Source of the DNA: an uncultured Massilia sp. | GTDB taxonomy: Bacteria; Pseudomonadota; Gammaproteobacteria; Burkholderiales; Burkholderiaceae_D | Direction: 5' to 3' | Length of the DNA stretch: 43,026 nucleotides | NCBI GenBank assembly: GCA_913777025.1 | Contig: CAJYQM010000324.1 | Span: 1-43,026, forward strand | Part shown: positions 35,953-43,026 of the stretch, piece by piece | Position numbering within the stretch: position 1 is the first letter of the stretch | Layout of the letters: the number at the start of each line of letters is the position of its first letter | Translations under genes and position numbers: made by a program | The notes under the pieces: generated by a model | Told to the model about the DNA's origin: nothing | What the model saw: only the letters and a program-made list of their open reading frames with translations | Databases searched by the model: none

Positions 35953-36852
35953 CTATTTTGCCGCGGCCACCATGTAATCCACGGCAGCCTTGACGTCGGC
36001 ATCCGGTGCCGACGACCCGCCCTTCGGCGGCATCACGCCCGCCTTGCCCTGGAATCCCTTGATGGCATGTTCGTACAGCACCGCATTGCCCTGGGCAATG
36101 CGCGGTGCCCAGTTGGCCTTGTCGCCAAACTTCGGCGCACCCGCGATGCCGGCGCCGTGGCAGGCCACGCACGCCGAGCCGAACAGGGTCTTGCCGGTGT
36201 CGGCGCTGGCCGTTGCCGGGGCCGGCGCAGGGGAGGGCGCGGCCGGCGCAGCAGTCGCGGCCGGCGCGACGGCGGGTGCCGCCGCTGCTGGCGCAGCAGC
36301 CTCGGCAGCCGGTGCGTTTGCGGCCGCGGCCTGGGCCGGTTGCGCGGCCGGCGCTTCCGGCTCCTTGAACTTGGCGCCGGACTGGTTGGTCATGTAGACC
36401 ACCGCGCGCGCCACTTCGATATCGTCCAGGTCCGGGTTGCCGCCCTTGGCCGGCATGGCGCGGATGCCTTGCACGGCATGCTGGACCAGGGTGTCGTAGC
36501 CCTGCTTGATGCGCGCCGCCCAGGCACCGGCGTCGCCGGTTTTCGGCGCACCGGCGGCGCCGGTCGCGTGGCAGGCGGCGCAGACGGCGGTGAACACGGC
36601 TTCGCCGCTCTGCAGGACTTTGGGCGCGTTCATGTCCTTGAACGCGAAGCCTTCTTCGGCCACCGGACGCACGCGCGCGGCGATGTCCTGCGCGTTCGGT
36701 GCGGTGCCGGCGCCCGCCAGGTGGGTATTGGTGACGAAGGTAACGAGCAGGATGATGCCGATGACGATAACGAGGAAAAAGCCCGCGACCGCAGCGATCA
36801 ATTGCTTGGGGGTGTGGATGAAGGATTGCTGCTGATTGTGTGCGTCGCTCAT
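35953..36852 (-). CDS. Membrane-anchored diheme c-type cytochrome (c5-like)
   Basis: A 299-residue protein with one N-terminal membrane helix (about 17-40), then two small cytochrome c domains. The haem sites are CAACH (91-95) and CVACH (228-232), with distal methionines in RAMPAKGG and VMPPKGG. An Ala/Pro-rich linker of about 50 residues (165-215) joins the domains. Each domain resembles cytochrome c5/CycB of gamma- and betaproteobacteria, which carry electrons to terminal oxidases in the periplasm. AAGGAAATC before the ATG is a good ribosome site. It is monocistronic and convergent with the PEP-CTERM gene. The redox partner is not apparent. Confidence 0.92.
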   Translation of the reverse strand: MSDAHNQQQSFIHTPKQLIAAVAGFFLVIVIGIILLVTFVTNTHLAGAGTAPNAQDIAARVRPVAEEGFAFKDMNAPKVLQSGEAVFTAVCAACHATGAAGAPKTGDAGAWAARIKQGYDTLVQHAVQGIRAMPAKGGNPDLDDIEVARAVVYMTNQSGAKFKEPEAPAAQPAQAAAANAPAAEAAAPAAAAPAVAPAATAAPAAPSPAPAPATASADTGKTLFGSACVACHGAGIAGAPKFGDKANWAPRIAQGNAVLYEHAIKGFQGKAGVMPPKGGSSAPDADVKAAVDYMVAAAK

Positions 36853-36985
36853 GATTTCCTTAATCTAATTAAAAAAACCTGTCTCCTGCGCTGCGGATGC
36901 TTATTTGCAATGCCATCCCGACCGATTATAGACCCAAATATCATTGATGGAAACGCAATTTCCCAGGCGCCAGTGCCGGTTTCCA

Positions 36986-37014
36986 TAGACGACGGTCGGG
37001 AAAGACTGTATCCT
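36986..37014 (+). promoter_or_regulatory. Candidate promoter of tRNA-Arg
   Basis: TAGACG (36986-36991), 17-bp spacer, TATCCT (37009-37014), 19 bp before the tRNA. Moderate matches only. Confidence 0.3.
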
Positions 37015-37033
37015 TCGCATCACTTCACCCAGC

Positions 37034-37109
37034 GCGGCTGTAGCTCAGTGGATAGAGTATTGGCCTCCGAAGCCAAGGGTCGTGGGTTCGATCCCCGCCA
37101 GCCGCGCCA
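37034..37109 (+). tRNA. tRNA-Arg (anticodon CCG)
   Basis: A complete 76-nt cloverleaf. Acceptor stem GCGGCTG/CAGCCGC, anticodon stem TTGGC/GCCAA with loop CTCCGAA (anticodon CCG at 37067-37069), T arm GTGGG-TTCGATC-CCCGC, discriminator G106 of the hundred, and encoded CCA at 37107-37109. It reads CGG codons. No integrase or repeat of its 3' end is seen nearby, so there is no sign of use as an attachment site. Confidence 0.97.
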
Positions 37110-37822
37110 CCTCCTCATTTTTCTTCCCAGTTTCCGAACAAGGCCTTGCCGCTTTTCCTGCACGTGTTGCGTCCGCCTGGCGCACGATTGCGTGATTAAA
37201 TTGTCATATAGGAAAAAAGTGTTAGCATTGCATGCTTCAGGCATAGAGTTGTCTGTTCGATCATGCCAGAACGGGTTTTAGTTGACTCAGTTGACAATTT
37301 TTGACATGCGGCGGCTGCCGGGCTCGGTCCGGCAAGAGGCCAGGCCGTGGTTGCTGGCGTTTCTGTTGTGCCGTCTTGCACACAAGTGTTTTCGTTGGGA
37401 AGCATCGGTGTTTCCGTGTTATATTAAATGTTAAACAATTTGCAAAAATTGGATCGGAGCCGAAGCATGGGAACAGAAGCGCCAGGCCGTTGTCCGGCAT
37501 CGTGGTTCCACGGATACGAAACTGCCGGCCGCACGTGCCAAAAATGATACCGTGCGTCAAGTCTACAACGCTGCAACCGGTTGTCGTATCGTGCTTGACG
37601 GGCTGTACGGTATGATGAGCGCTTTGCTGTCCGGGAACTTTGTGCAGGGATGCGCATGTCCCGGCAGATGTCTCCAGGATGGCGGCGCTGCCGCACCACC
37701 CGCGCCGGCTCACCGAACCGATGACGGCATGCGGAAAGCGATGGGCTGCTGCGTCCATGCGTTCCCGCACTGAAGATCACCTCATGTTTTCCAAATAACG
37801 AAGAAGAAGCCCGGGAGTTACC
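37110..37822. other. 713-bp region upstream of epsB without a recognised gene
   Basis: It is AT-richer than its surroundings around 37190-37310 and 37380-37460. It contains three TTGAC motifs about one helical turn apart (37282, 37291, 37301) and TTGGGA/TATATT with a 19-bp gap (37395-37425). A TGGCGC...TTGC string (37178-37191) is one base too short for sigma-54. Short ORFs here lack ribosome sites. The AAGAAGAAG and GGGAG just before epsB belong to its leader. Confidence 0.5.
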
Positions 37823-39235
37823 GTGTTTAGGATTTCTAACCACTACGTGTCGAAGATCGTGTTCGTGCTGTTGTTCGTCGAAGTGCTGGTGCTGCTTGGC
37901 GCAGCCTACATCGGCGCGACGGTGCGTTTCCTGGAACTTGGCCGCGAAGCCACGTTGGCCAACATCGAGCACCTCGATCATTTCTTCACTTCGGCCGTCG
38001 CCTTCACCGCCGCCATCATTTTCAGCATGAGCGCGATGGGCATGTACCAGCTGAACTTCAACGAAGGTTTGCGCAATCCCTTCTTCACCAAGCTGATGCC
38101 CTCGTTCGTGATGGGCTTCCTGATCCTGACCCTGGTGTTCTACGTGGCGCCCGACCTGTACTTCGGTCGCGGCATCCTGGCACTGGTGTTCGGCATCGCC
38201 GGGGTGGGCATCTTCACCTCGCGCATGGTGTTCTTCAAGACCTCGGAACTGCGCTTCCTGGAAACCCGTATCCTGTTCCTGGGCAGCGGTCCGCTGGCCA
38301 AGGAATGCAGCGACCTGGCCCAGCAGAGCGGCAGCTACCACCGCTACAACATCACCGGTTTCATCCCGACCCCGACCGAGGAATTGTGCGTGCCTTCGGG
38401 CAGCCTGCTGGCCGCGCGCGACAACGAATCGCTGGTGTCGCTGGCGCGCCGCCACAACGTGCAGGAAATCGTGGTGTCGGTGCAGAACCGGCGCGGCGGC
38501 TTCCCGATCAAGGAACTTCTCGAGTGCAAGCTGGCCGGCCTGAAGGTCACCGACGCCGCCACCTTCTTCGAGCGCGAGACCTGCCAGATCCGCGTCGATT
38601 CGCTGCAGCCGTCCTGGCTGGTGTTCGGCGGCGGCTTCGACCAGAGTTTCGTGCGTACCTTCATGAAGCGCAGCTTCGACATCGTCTGCTCCACCATCAT
38701 CCTGGCGCTGACCTTCCCGCTGATGCTGCTGGCCGCGCTGGCCGTGTGGCTGGAAGACCGCGGCCCGGTGTTCTATTCGCAGGAACGGGTCGGCATGGAT
38801 GGCGAGATCTTCCGCGTGCATAAATTCCGCAGCATGCGCACCGACGCCGAAAAGGGCGGCAAGCCGCAGTGGGCGCAGCAGAACGACCCGCGCATCACCC
38901 GCGTGGGCAACTTCATGCGCAAGACCCGTATCGACGAGCTGCCGCAGATCCTCAACGTGTTCAAGGGCGAGATGTCCTTCGTCGGCCCGCGTCCGGAGCG
39001 CCAGTACTTCGTCGAGCAGCTGATCGAAGTGGTCCCGTACTACAACGTGCGTCACAGCGTGAAGCCGGGCATCACCGGCTGGGCCCAGGTGCGCTACGGC
39101 TACGGCTCCTCGGCCGAGGATGCGCTGCAAAAACTGCAATACGACCTGTATTACGTCAAGAACAACAGCCTGTTCCTTGACGTCCTGATCCTGATCGATA
39201 CCCTGAAAGTCGTCCTGTTCCGCAGTGGGCGCTGA
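37823..39235 (+). CDS. epsB: Exopolysaccharide polyprenyl-phosphate sugar-1-phosphate transferase (EpsB type, TIGR03013)
   Basis: A 470-residue initiating glycosyltransferase. The N-terminal half has four to five membrane helices and a Rossmann-like region ([13 protein letters not shown]). The C-terminal bacterial sugar transferase domain begins at about 275 ([19 protein letters not shown]). It contains the [22 protein letters not shown] block and [23 protein letters not shown]. It moves a sugar phosphate to undecaprenyl phosphate, starting repeat-unit synthesis. This subtype typically accompanies XrtA/PEP-CTERM exopolysaccharide loci. GTG start at 37823 with GGGAG five bases upstream. prsK follows after about 50 bp with a large hairpin between. 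Confidence 0.93.
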   Translation: MFRISNHYVSKIVFVLLFVEVLVLLGAAYIGATVRFLELGREATLANIEHLDHFFTSAVAFTAAIIFSMSAMGMYQLNFNEGLRNPFFTKLMPSFVMGFLILTLVFYVAPDLYFGRGILALVFGIAGVGIFTSRMVFFKTSELRFLETRILFLGSGPLAKECSDLAQQSGSYHRYNITGFIPTPTEELCVPSGSLLAARDNESLVSLARRHNVQEIVVSVQNRRGGFPIKELLECKLAGLKVTDAATFFERETCQIRVDSLQPSWLVFGGGFDQSFVRTFMKRSFDIVCSTIILALTFPLMLLAALAVWLEDRGPVFYSQERVGMDGEIFRVHKFRSMRTDAEKGGKPQWAQQNDPRITRVGNFMRKTRIDELPQILNVFKGEMSFVGPRPERQYFVEQLIEVVPYYNVRHSVKPGITGWAQVRYGYGSSAEDALQKLQYDLYYVKNNSLFLDVLILIDTLKVVLFRSGR

Positions 39236-39242
39236 AAAATAG

Positions 39243-39268
39243 GGCCCGGCCGGCATGCCGGCCGGGCC
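39243..39268 (+). other. 12-bp perfect hairpin between epsB and prsK
   Basis: GGCCCGGCCGGC (39243-39254) pairs with GCCGGCCGGGCC (39257-39268) around a two-base AT loop. The possible prsK ATG (39255) is in the loop. There is no U-tract on the plus strand, so this is a poor terminator but a strong RNA structure. Confidence 0.75.
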
Positions 39269-39284
39269 GTCCTACCTTGATTAC

Positions 39285-41351
39285 GTGACGAATATCGCCG
39301 CATCCAGTTACCTGTTGGCCGCCATCGGCTTCCTGGTGCTCGGCCTGCCTGTCCTGTCGGGCTGGCGCGGCCGCGCCCAGCGCGTCACGCTGCCGCTGGC
39401 CTGCCTGGCCAGCGCGCTGTGGGCGGGTGTGCTGGCCTGGGAAGCGTCGCGCCAGGTGGTGTGGAGTCCCCTGTCCGGCCTGCTCGAAGTGGTGCGCGAT
39501 GGCGCCTGGGCGCTGTTCCTGGTGGCCCTGCTCGGCCACTGGCGGCGCGCGGACGGCCGCGTGCGCCGCTCGCTGGTCGTGGCGGGCGCCTGCTATGGCG
39601 TCCTGATGGCGCTGCTGCTGCTGGCGCTCTTGGGCCAGGGCCAGTTCCTGGCCGCCTTCGGCAGCCTTGCCACGCTGGCCGCCTTCGTCGGCATGTCCGT
39701 CTACGGCATGCTGCTGGTCGAGCAGGTGTACCGCAACAAGACCATCGAGGAACGCTGGGCGATCAAGTTCGCCTGCCTCGGGATCGGGGGCATGTTCGCC
39801 TACGACTTCTACATGTACAGCAACACCATGCTGTTCCGCGAAGCGAACCCGGACCTGTGGACCGCGCGCGGCGTGATCAATGCCCTGACCGTACCGCTGG
39901 TGGCGGCTTCGCTGGCGCGCCGCCGTTCCTGGACGACCTCGTTCGCGGTGTCGCGCCGCGTGATGTTCCATTCGGCCGCGCTGTTCGGTTCCGCCATCTA
40001 CCTGCTGGCCATGGGTTCGGTCGGCTACTACCTGCGCTACGTCGGCGGCCGCTGGGGCACGGTGGTGCAGACCGCCTTCCTGTTCGGCGCCGTCTGCCTG
40101 CTGGGCGTGATCCTGTTCTCGGGCACCGCGCGCTCCTGGCTGAAGGTCTCGATCAGCAAGCATTTTTTCCGCTACAACTACGACTACCGCGAGGAATGGA
40201 TGCGTTTTACGCGCACCCTGTCCGAACGCGGGCCGGGCCTGGGCGACCGCGCGATCCAGGCGCTCGCCGTGCTGGTCGAAAGCCCCGGCGGTGCGCTGTG
40301 GCAGCGCAGCGAGGGCGGACGCTTCGAGCCGCGCGCCCAGTGGCAGGCGCCCGCGGGGCCGATGGCCGAGCCGGCGCAATCGCCGTTCTGCCGCTTCCTG
40401 GAAAGCACCCAGTGGGTGATCGACCTCGACGAATACGTGGACAGCCCGGACAAGTACGAGGGCCTGTCCGTACCGGACTGGCTGCTGGACTACCCGCGCC
40501 GCTGGCTGGTGGTGCCGCTGATGCTGAACGAAAAACTGTTCGGCTTCGTGGTGCTGCAGCATGCGCGCAGCCGGCTCAAGCTGAACTGGGAAATCTTCGA
40601 CCTGCTGGAAATCGCCGGCAACCAGGCCGCCAGCCACCTGGCCCAGGAAGACGCGGCCAACGCGCTGATGGTGGCGCGCCAGTTCGAGTCCTTCAACCGC
40701 ATGTCGACCTTCGTCGTGCACGACCTGAAGAACCTGGTGGCCCAGCTGTCGCTGATGAATGCCAACGCCGAGAAGCACAAGGACAATCCCGAGTTCCAGC
40801 AGGACATGCTGGAAACCCTGAACCACTCGGTGCAGAAGATGAAGCTGCTGCTGCAGAAGCTGTCGCGCACCGAGAACGCCGAGAACAAGCTGCCGCTGGC
40901 GGTCGACCAGGTGGTACGCCAGGCCGTGGCCCTGAAGAGCGCCTTCGAGCCGCACCCGCAACTGGTGGTCGAGGAGCCCGGCCTGAAGGTGGTGGCGGAC
41001 CGCGAGCGCCTCGAGCGCGTGGTCGGCCACCTGATCCAGAACGCGATCGAGGCCACGCCGCGCGACGGTCATGTCATGATCCGGGTGGCGCGCCGCGCCG
41101 CGCAGGATGCGATCGAGATCGAGATCACCGACACCGGTGAAGGCATGACCGAGGAATTCATCCGCGAGCGCCTGTTCAAGCCCTTCGACTCGACCAAGTC
41201 GGCGGGCATGGGCATCGGCGTGTTCGAGAGCCGGGAATACATCAACGAGCTGGGCGGGATGCTGGAAGTGAGCAGCCGACCCAGGCTCGGCACCACGTTC
41301 CGGGTCGTCCTGCCGCCGTACCGCGAAGCGGCGCCGGCGCAGGCGGCCTGA
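39285..41351 (+). CDS. prsK: PEP-CTERM system histidine kinase PrsK
   Basis: A membrane sensor kinase of the PrsK type (688 residues from this start). It has an N-terminal region of about eight membrane helices (SYLLAAIGFLVLGLPVLSG onward to about 300), a GAF-like domain (about 320-455), and the phospho-acceptor box FVVHDLKNLVAQL with His479. The ATPase domain follows, with NAIEATPRDG (N box), DTGEGM (G1) and GMGIGVF (G2). It phosphorylates the adjacent PrsR. The GTG at 39285 is favoured because the family begins close to the first helix; an ATG at 39255 lies in a hairpin loop and would add ten residues. Neither has a good ribosome site. Confidence 0.92.
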   Translation: MTNIAASSYLLAAIGFLVLGLPVLSGWRGRAQRVTLPLACLASALWAGVLAWEASRQVVWSPLSGLLEVVRDGAWALFLVALLGHWRRADGRVRRSLVVAGACYGVLMALLLLALLGQGQFLAAFGSLATLAAFVGMSVYGMLLVEQVYRNKTIEERWAIKFACLGIGGMFAYDFYMYSNTMLFREANPDLWTARGVINALTVPLVAASLARRRSWTTSFAVSRRVMFHSAALFGSAIYLLAMGSVGYYLRYVGGRWGTVVQTAFLFGAVCLLGVILFSGTARSWLKVSISKHFFRYNYDYREEWMRFTRTLSERGPGLGDRAIQALAVLVESPGGALWQRSEGGRFEPRAQWQAPAGPMAEPAQSPFCRFLESTQWVIDLDEYVDSPDKYEGLSVPDWLLDYPRRWLVVPLMLNEKLFGFVVLQHARSRLKLNWEIFDLLEIAGNQAASHLAQEDAANALMVARQFESFNRMSTFVVHDLKNLVAQLSLMNANAEKHKDNPEFQQDMLETLNHSVQKMKLLLQKLSRTENAENKLPLAVDQVVRQAVALKSAFEPHPQLVVEEPGLKVVADRERLERVVGHLIQNAIEATPRDGHVMIRVARRAAQDAIEIEITDTGEGMTEEFIRERLFKPFDSTKSAGMGIGVFESREYINELGGMLEVSSRPRLGTTFRVVLPPYREAAPAQAA

Positions 41352-41386
41352 TGAACGCCTGAAAGAGTCGAAGAGTCGAGGATACC

Positions 41387-42748
41387 GTGACCCAAAGCAA
41401 ACCGAAACTGCTCATCATTGAAGACGACCCGGGCCTGCAGAAGCAGCTGCGCTGGAGCCTGGACGCCTACGAGGTCGTGGTGGCCGGCGACCGCGAGGCG
41501 GCGCTGGCCCAGCTGCGCCGCCATGAACCGGCCGTGTGCACCATGGACCTGGGCCTGCCGCCCGATCCGGACGGCTCGACCGAAGGCCTGGCCACGCTGC
41601 AGCAGATCCTGGCGCTGGCGCCGGACACGCGTGTGATCGTCCTGACCGGCAACCAGGACCATGCCAACGCGGTGAAGGCGATCGGCATGGGCGCCTACGA
41701 TTTCCACCAGAAACCGGTCGATCCGGAAGTGCTGAACCTGGTGATCCAGCGCGCCTTCTTCCTGCACAACCTGCAGCAGGAAAACCGCCGCATGCAGCAA
41801 TCGCAGGCCGATTCGCCGCTGTCCGGCGTGATTTCGCGCGACCCCGGCATGCTGAAGGTCTGCCGCACCGTGGAAAAGGTCGCCCCGACCTCGGCCTCGG
41901 TGATGCTGCTGGGCGAATCCGGCACCGGCAAGGAGGTGCTGGCGCGCGCCGTGCATGCGCTGTCGCCCCGCTCAAAAGAGCGCTTCATGGCGATCAATTG
42001 CGCAGCGATTCCCGAAAACCTGCTGGAAAGCGAATTGTTCGGCTACGAAAAGGGCGCCTTCACGGGCGCCGCCAAGCAGACCAAGGGCAAGGTCGAACTG
42101 GCCCACGGCGGCACCTTCTTCCTCGACGAAGTGGGCGACTTGCCGATGGCGCTGCAGGCCAAGCTGCTGCGCTTCCTGCAGGAGCGCGTGATCGAGCGCG
42201 TCGGCGGCCACGAAGAGATCCCGGTCGACGTGCGCATCGTCTGCGCGACCCACCAGAAGCTGAAGGACTTGTGCAGCCAGGGACGCTTCCGCGAGGACTT
42301 GTATTACCGCTTGTCGGAAATCGTGGTGAACATCCCGCCGATGCGCCAGCGCGAAGGCGATGCCGCGCTGCTGGCCCACCATTTCAAGAATAAATTCTGC
42401 GCCCAGGAATCGCGCGCCTCGATGCACTTCGCGCCGGACGCGATCGCGGCGATCGAAGCCTATGCCTGGCCCGGTAACGTGCGCGAGATGGAAAACTGCA
42501 TCAAGCGCGCCGTCATCATGGCCGACGGCAACACCATCGTCGCCGACGACCTCGGCCTGCCGGACACCGGCGCCGAAGAGGCGCCGCTGAACCTGAGGCA
42601 GGTGCGCGACGAGGCCGAATACAAGGCCATCGTGAAGGCGCTGGCGCGCACCGACGGCAACATCGTCAAGGCGTCGGAGATGCTGGGCATCAGCCGGCCG
42701 ACCATGTACGACCTGATGGGACGTCACGGCATCAAGGTCAACGCATGA
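41387..42748 (+). CDS. prsR: PEP-CTERM system sigma-54 response regulator PrsR
   Basis: A 453-residue NtrC-type activator. The receiver domain has Asp54 (CTMDLGLP), Thr87 and Lys109. The AAA+ domain has Walker A GESGTGKE (176-183), the sigma-54 contact loop GAFTGA (223-228) and Walker B TFFLDE (243-248). A Fis-type helix-turn-helix ends the protein (NIVKASEMLGISRPTMYDLM). GTG start at 41387, with AGGA upstream, 35 bp after prsK. Phosphorylated PrsR is expected to open sigma-54 promoters of PEP-CTERM and exopolysaccharide genes; one such promoter is seen at 35196-35211. The stop overlaps the next start by four bases. Confidence 0.95.
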   Translation: MTQSKPKLLIIEDDPGLQKQLRWSLDAYEVVVAGDREAALAQLRRHEPAVCTMDLGLPPDPDGSTEGLATLQQILALAPDTRVIVLTGNQDHANAVKAIGMGAYDFHQKPVDPEVLNLVIQRAFFLHNLQQENRRMQQSQADSPLSGVISRDPGMLKVCRTVEKVAPTSASVMLLGESGTGKEVLARAVHALSPRSKERFMAINCAAIPENLLESELFGYEKGAFTGAAKQTKGKVELAHGGTFFLDEVGDLPMALQAKLLRFLQERVIERVGGHEEIPVDVRIVCATHQKLKDLCSQGRFREDLYYRLSEIVVNIPPMRQREGDAALLAHHFKNKFCAQESRASMHFAPDAIAAIEAYAWPGNVREMENCIKRAVIMADGNTIVADDLGLPDTGAEEAPLNLRQVRDEAEYKAIVKALARTDGNIVKASEMLGISRPTMYDLMGRHGIKVNA

Positions 42749-43026
42749 AGACGGCGCGGGCGGGTGCCCGGCGCGGCGGCCGGCGTCTCGGCCGCCGCCT
42801 GCTGCTGGCCGGCGCCGTGCTGGCCGTGCTGGGACTGGTGGGTGCCGCCGCCGCGATCGACCACCTGGGGGTGGCGCCGCGCACGCTCGCGCCCTACGTC
42901 GAAAAGCGCAGCAGCGGCCACAATCCGACGATCGTCGGGGTGGGGCGCTTTGCCAGCCAGACCTTGACCACGCTGGACCGCGGCGCGGCGCCGATGCCGG
43001 CCGACCTGGCGCTGCGGCGGGGCGCC
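42745..43026 (+). CDS. Membrane-anchored or exported protein (partial, runs off the window)
   Basis: An ATG at 42745 overlaps the prsR stop (ATGA) and opens at least 94 codons to the window edge. The N-terminus is strongly basic (KTARAGARRGGRRLGRR), followed by one hydrophobic helix (LLLAGAVLAVLGLVGAAAA), then a soluble part (PYVEKRSSGHNPTIVGVGRF). It looks like a type II membrane protein or long signal peptide. I do not recognise the family. It is not obviously the TPR protein PrsT that often follows prsR. Coupling to prsR suggests a role in the same system. Confidence 0.75.
   Translation, partial: MKTARAGARRGGRRLGRRLLLAGAVLAVLGLVGAAAAIDHLGVAPRTLAPYVEKRSSGHNPTIVGVGRFASQTLTTLDRGAAPMPADLALRRGA

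Noticed and set aside
37034-37109. tRNA-Arg as an integration site
   Set aside because: No integrase gene, no direct repeat of the tRNA 3' end and no mobile genes within the window.
37178-37191. TGGCGCACGATTGC as a sigma-54 promoter for epsB
   Set aside because: The GG-to-GC step is 11 instead of 12 bases; sigma-54 spacing is strict, and the site is over 600 bp from epsB.
37552-37773. 73-codon plus-strand ORF upstream of epsB
   Set aside because: No ribosome site, atypical Cys/Gly-rich composition and no recognisable domain.

Overview
The window is GC-rich, densely coding chromosomal DNA from a betaproteobacterium, most likely an Oxalobacteraceae member close to Massilia or Duganella. This placement is inferred from gene content (hemA-prfA, minCDE beside phaAB, and a PEP-CTERM/XrtA-type prsK-prsR pair with an EpsB-type sugar transferase), not from a search. 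I see no insertion sequence, prophage, CRISPR array or integrase.

Layout. Positions 1-2.9 kb (minus strand) hold the 5' part of prfA, then hemA and an orphan OmpR-type regulator. At 3.1-5.6 kb are a small DUF697-like protein and the minCDE operon with its terminator. At 5.9-7.9 kb phaA-phaB make (R)-3-hydroxybutyryl-CoA for polyhydroxyalkanoate. At 8-14.5 kb are mostly housekeeping or catabolic genes: a COG3910-like ATPase, DUF2750, a PLP D-amino-acid deaminase-like enzyme, proline iminopeptidase, DUF2721, a hypothetical protein and 2,4-dienoyl-CoA reductase fadH. At 14.5-19.3 kb (minus strand) are a disordered protein, a KAS III-like synthase, an S41 protease and a GT4 glycosyltransferase.

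From 19.5 kb on, the window is largely about surface carbohydrate. Three overlapping genes (19.5-23.0 kb) make UDP-glucuronate, UDP-galacturonate and UDP-4-keto-pentose/UDP-xylose. A Gly-rich periplasmic protein with a terminated leader, two tandem M13 metallopeptidases, an OafA-type acyltransferase and a secreted beta-helix protein follow. A three-gene membrane glycosylation cassette (GT-C enzyme, GtrB-like GT2, GtrA flippase; 32.0-35.1 kb) adjoins a PEP-CTERM protein that carries a sigma-54 type promoter. After a diheme cytochrome c and tRNA-Arg(CCG) come epsB, prsK and prsR. PrsR is a sigma-54 activator, so the regulator and one candidate target promoter lie about 6 kb apart. The exosortase itself is not in the window.

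The least explained parts are regulatory. They are a sigma-54-like site upstream of phaA, a promoter/terminator leader at 23.1-23.2 kb, a 12-bp hairpin at the start of prsK, a fold-rich region at 31.6-31.8 kb, and an 18-bp palindrome upstream of the orphan regulator with a degenerate second copy at 15.1 kb. I found no convincing wholly new multi-gene system. The strongest new-looking proposal is the link between the glycosylation cassette, the PEP-CTERM protein and the prsKR/sigma-54 circuit.
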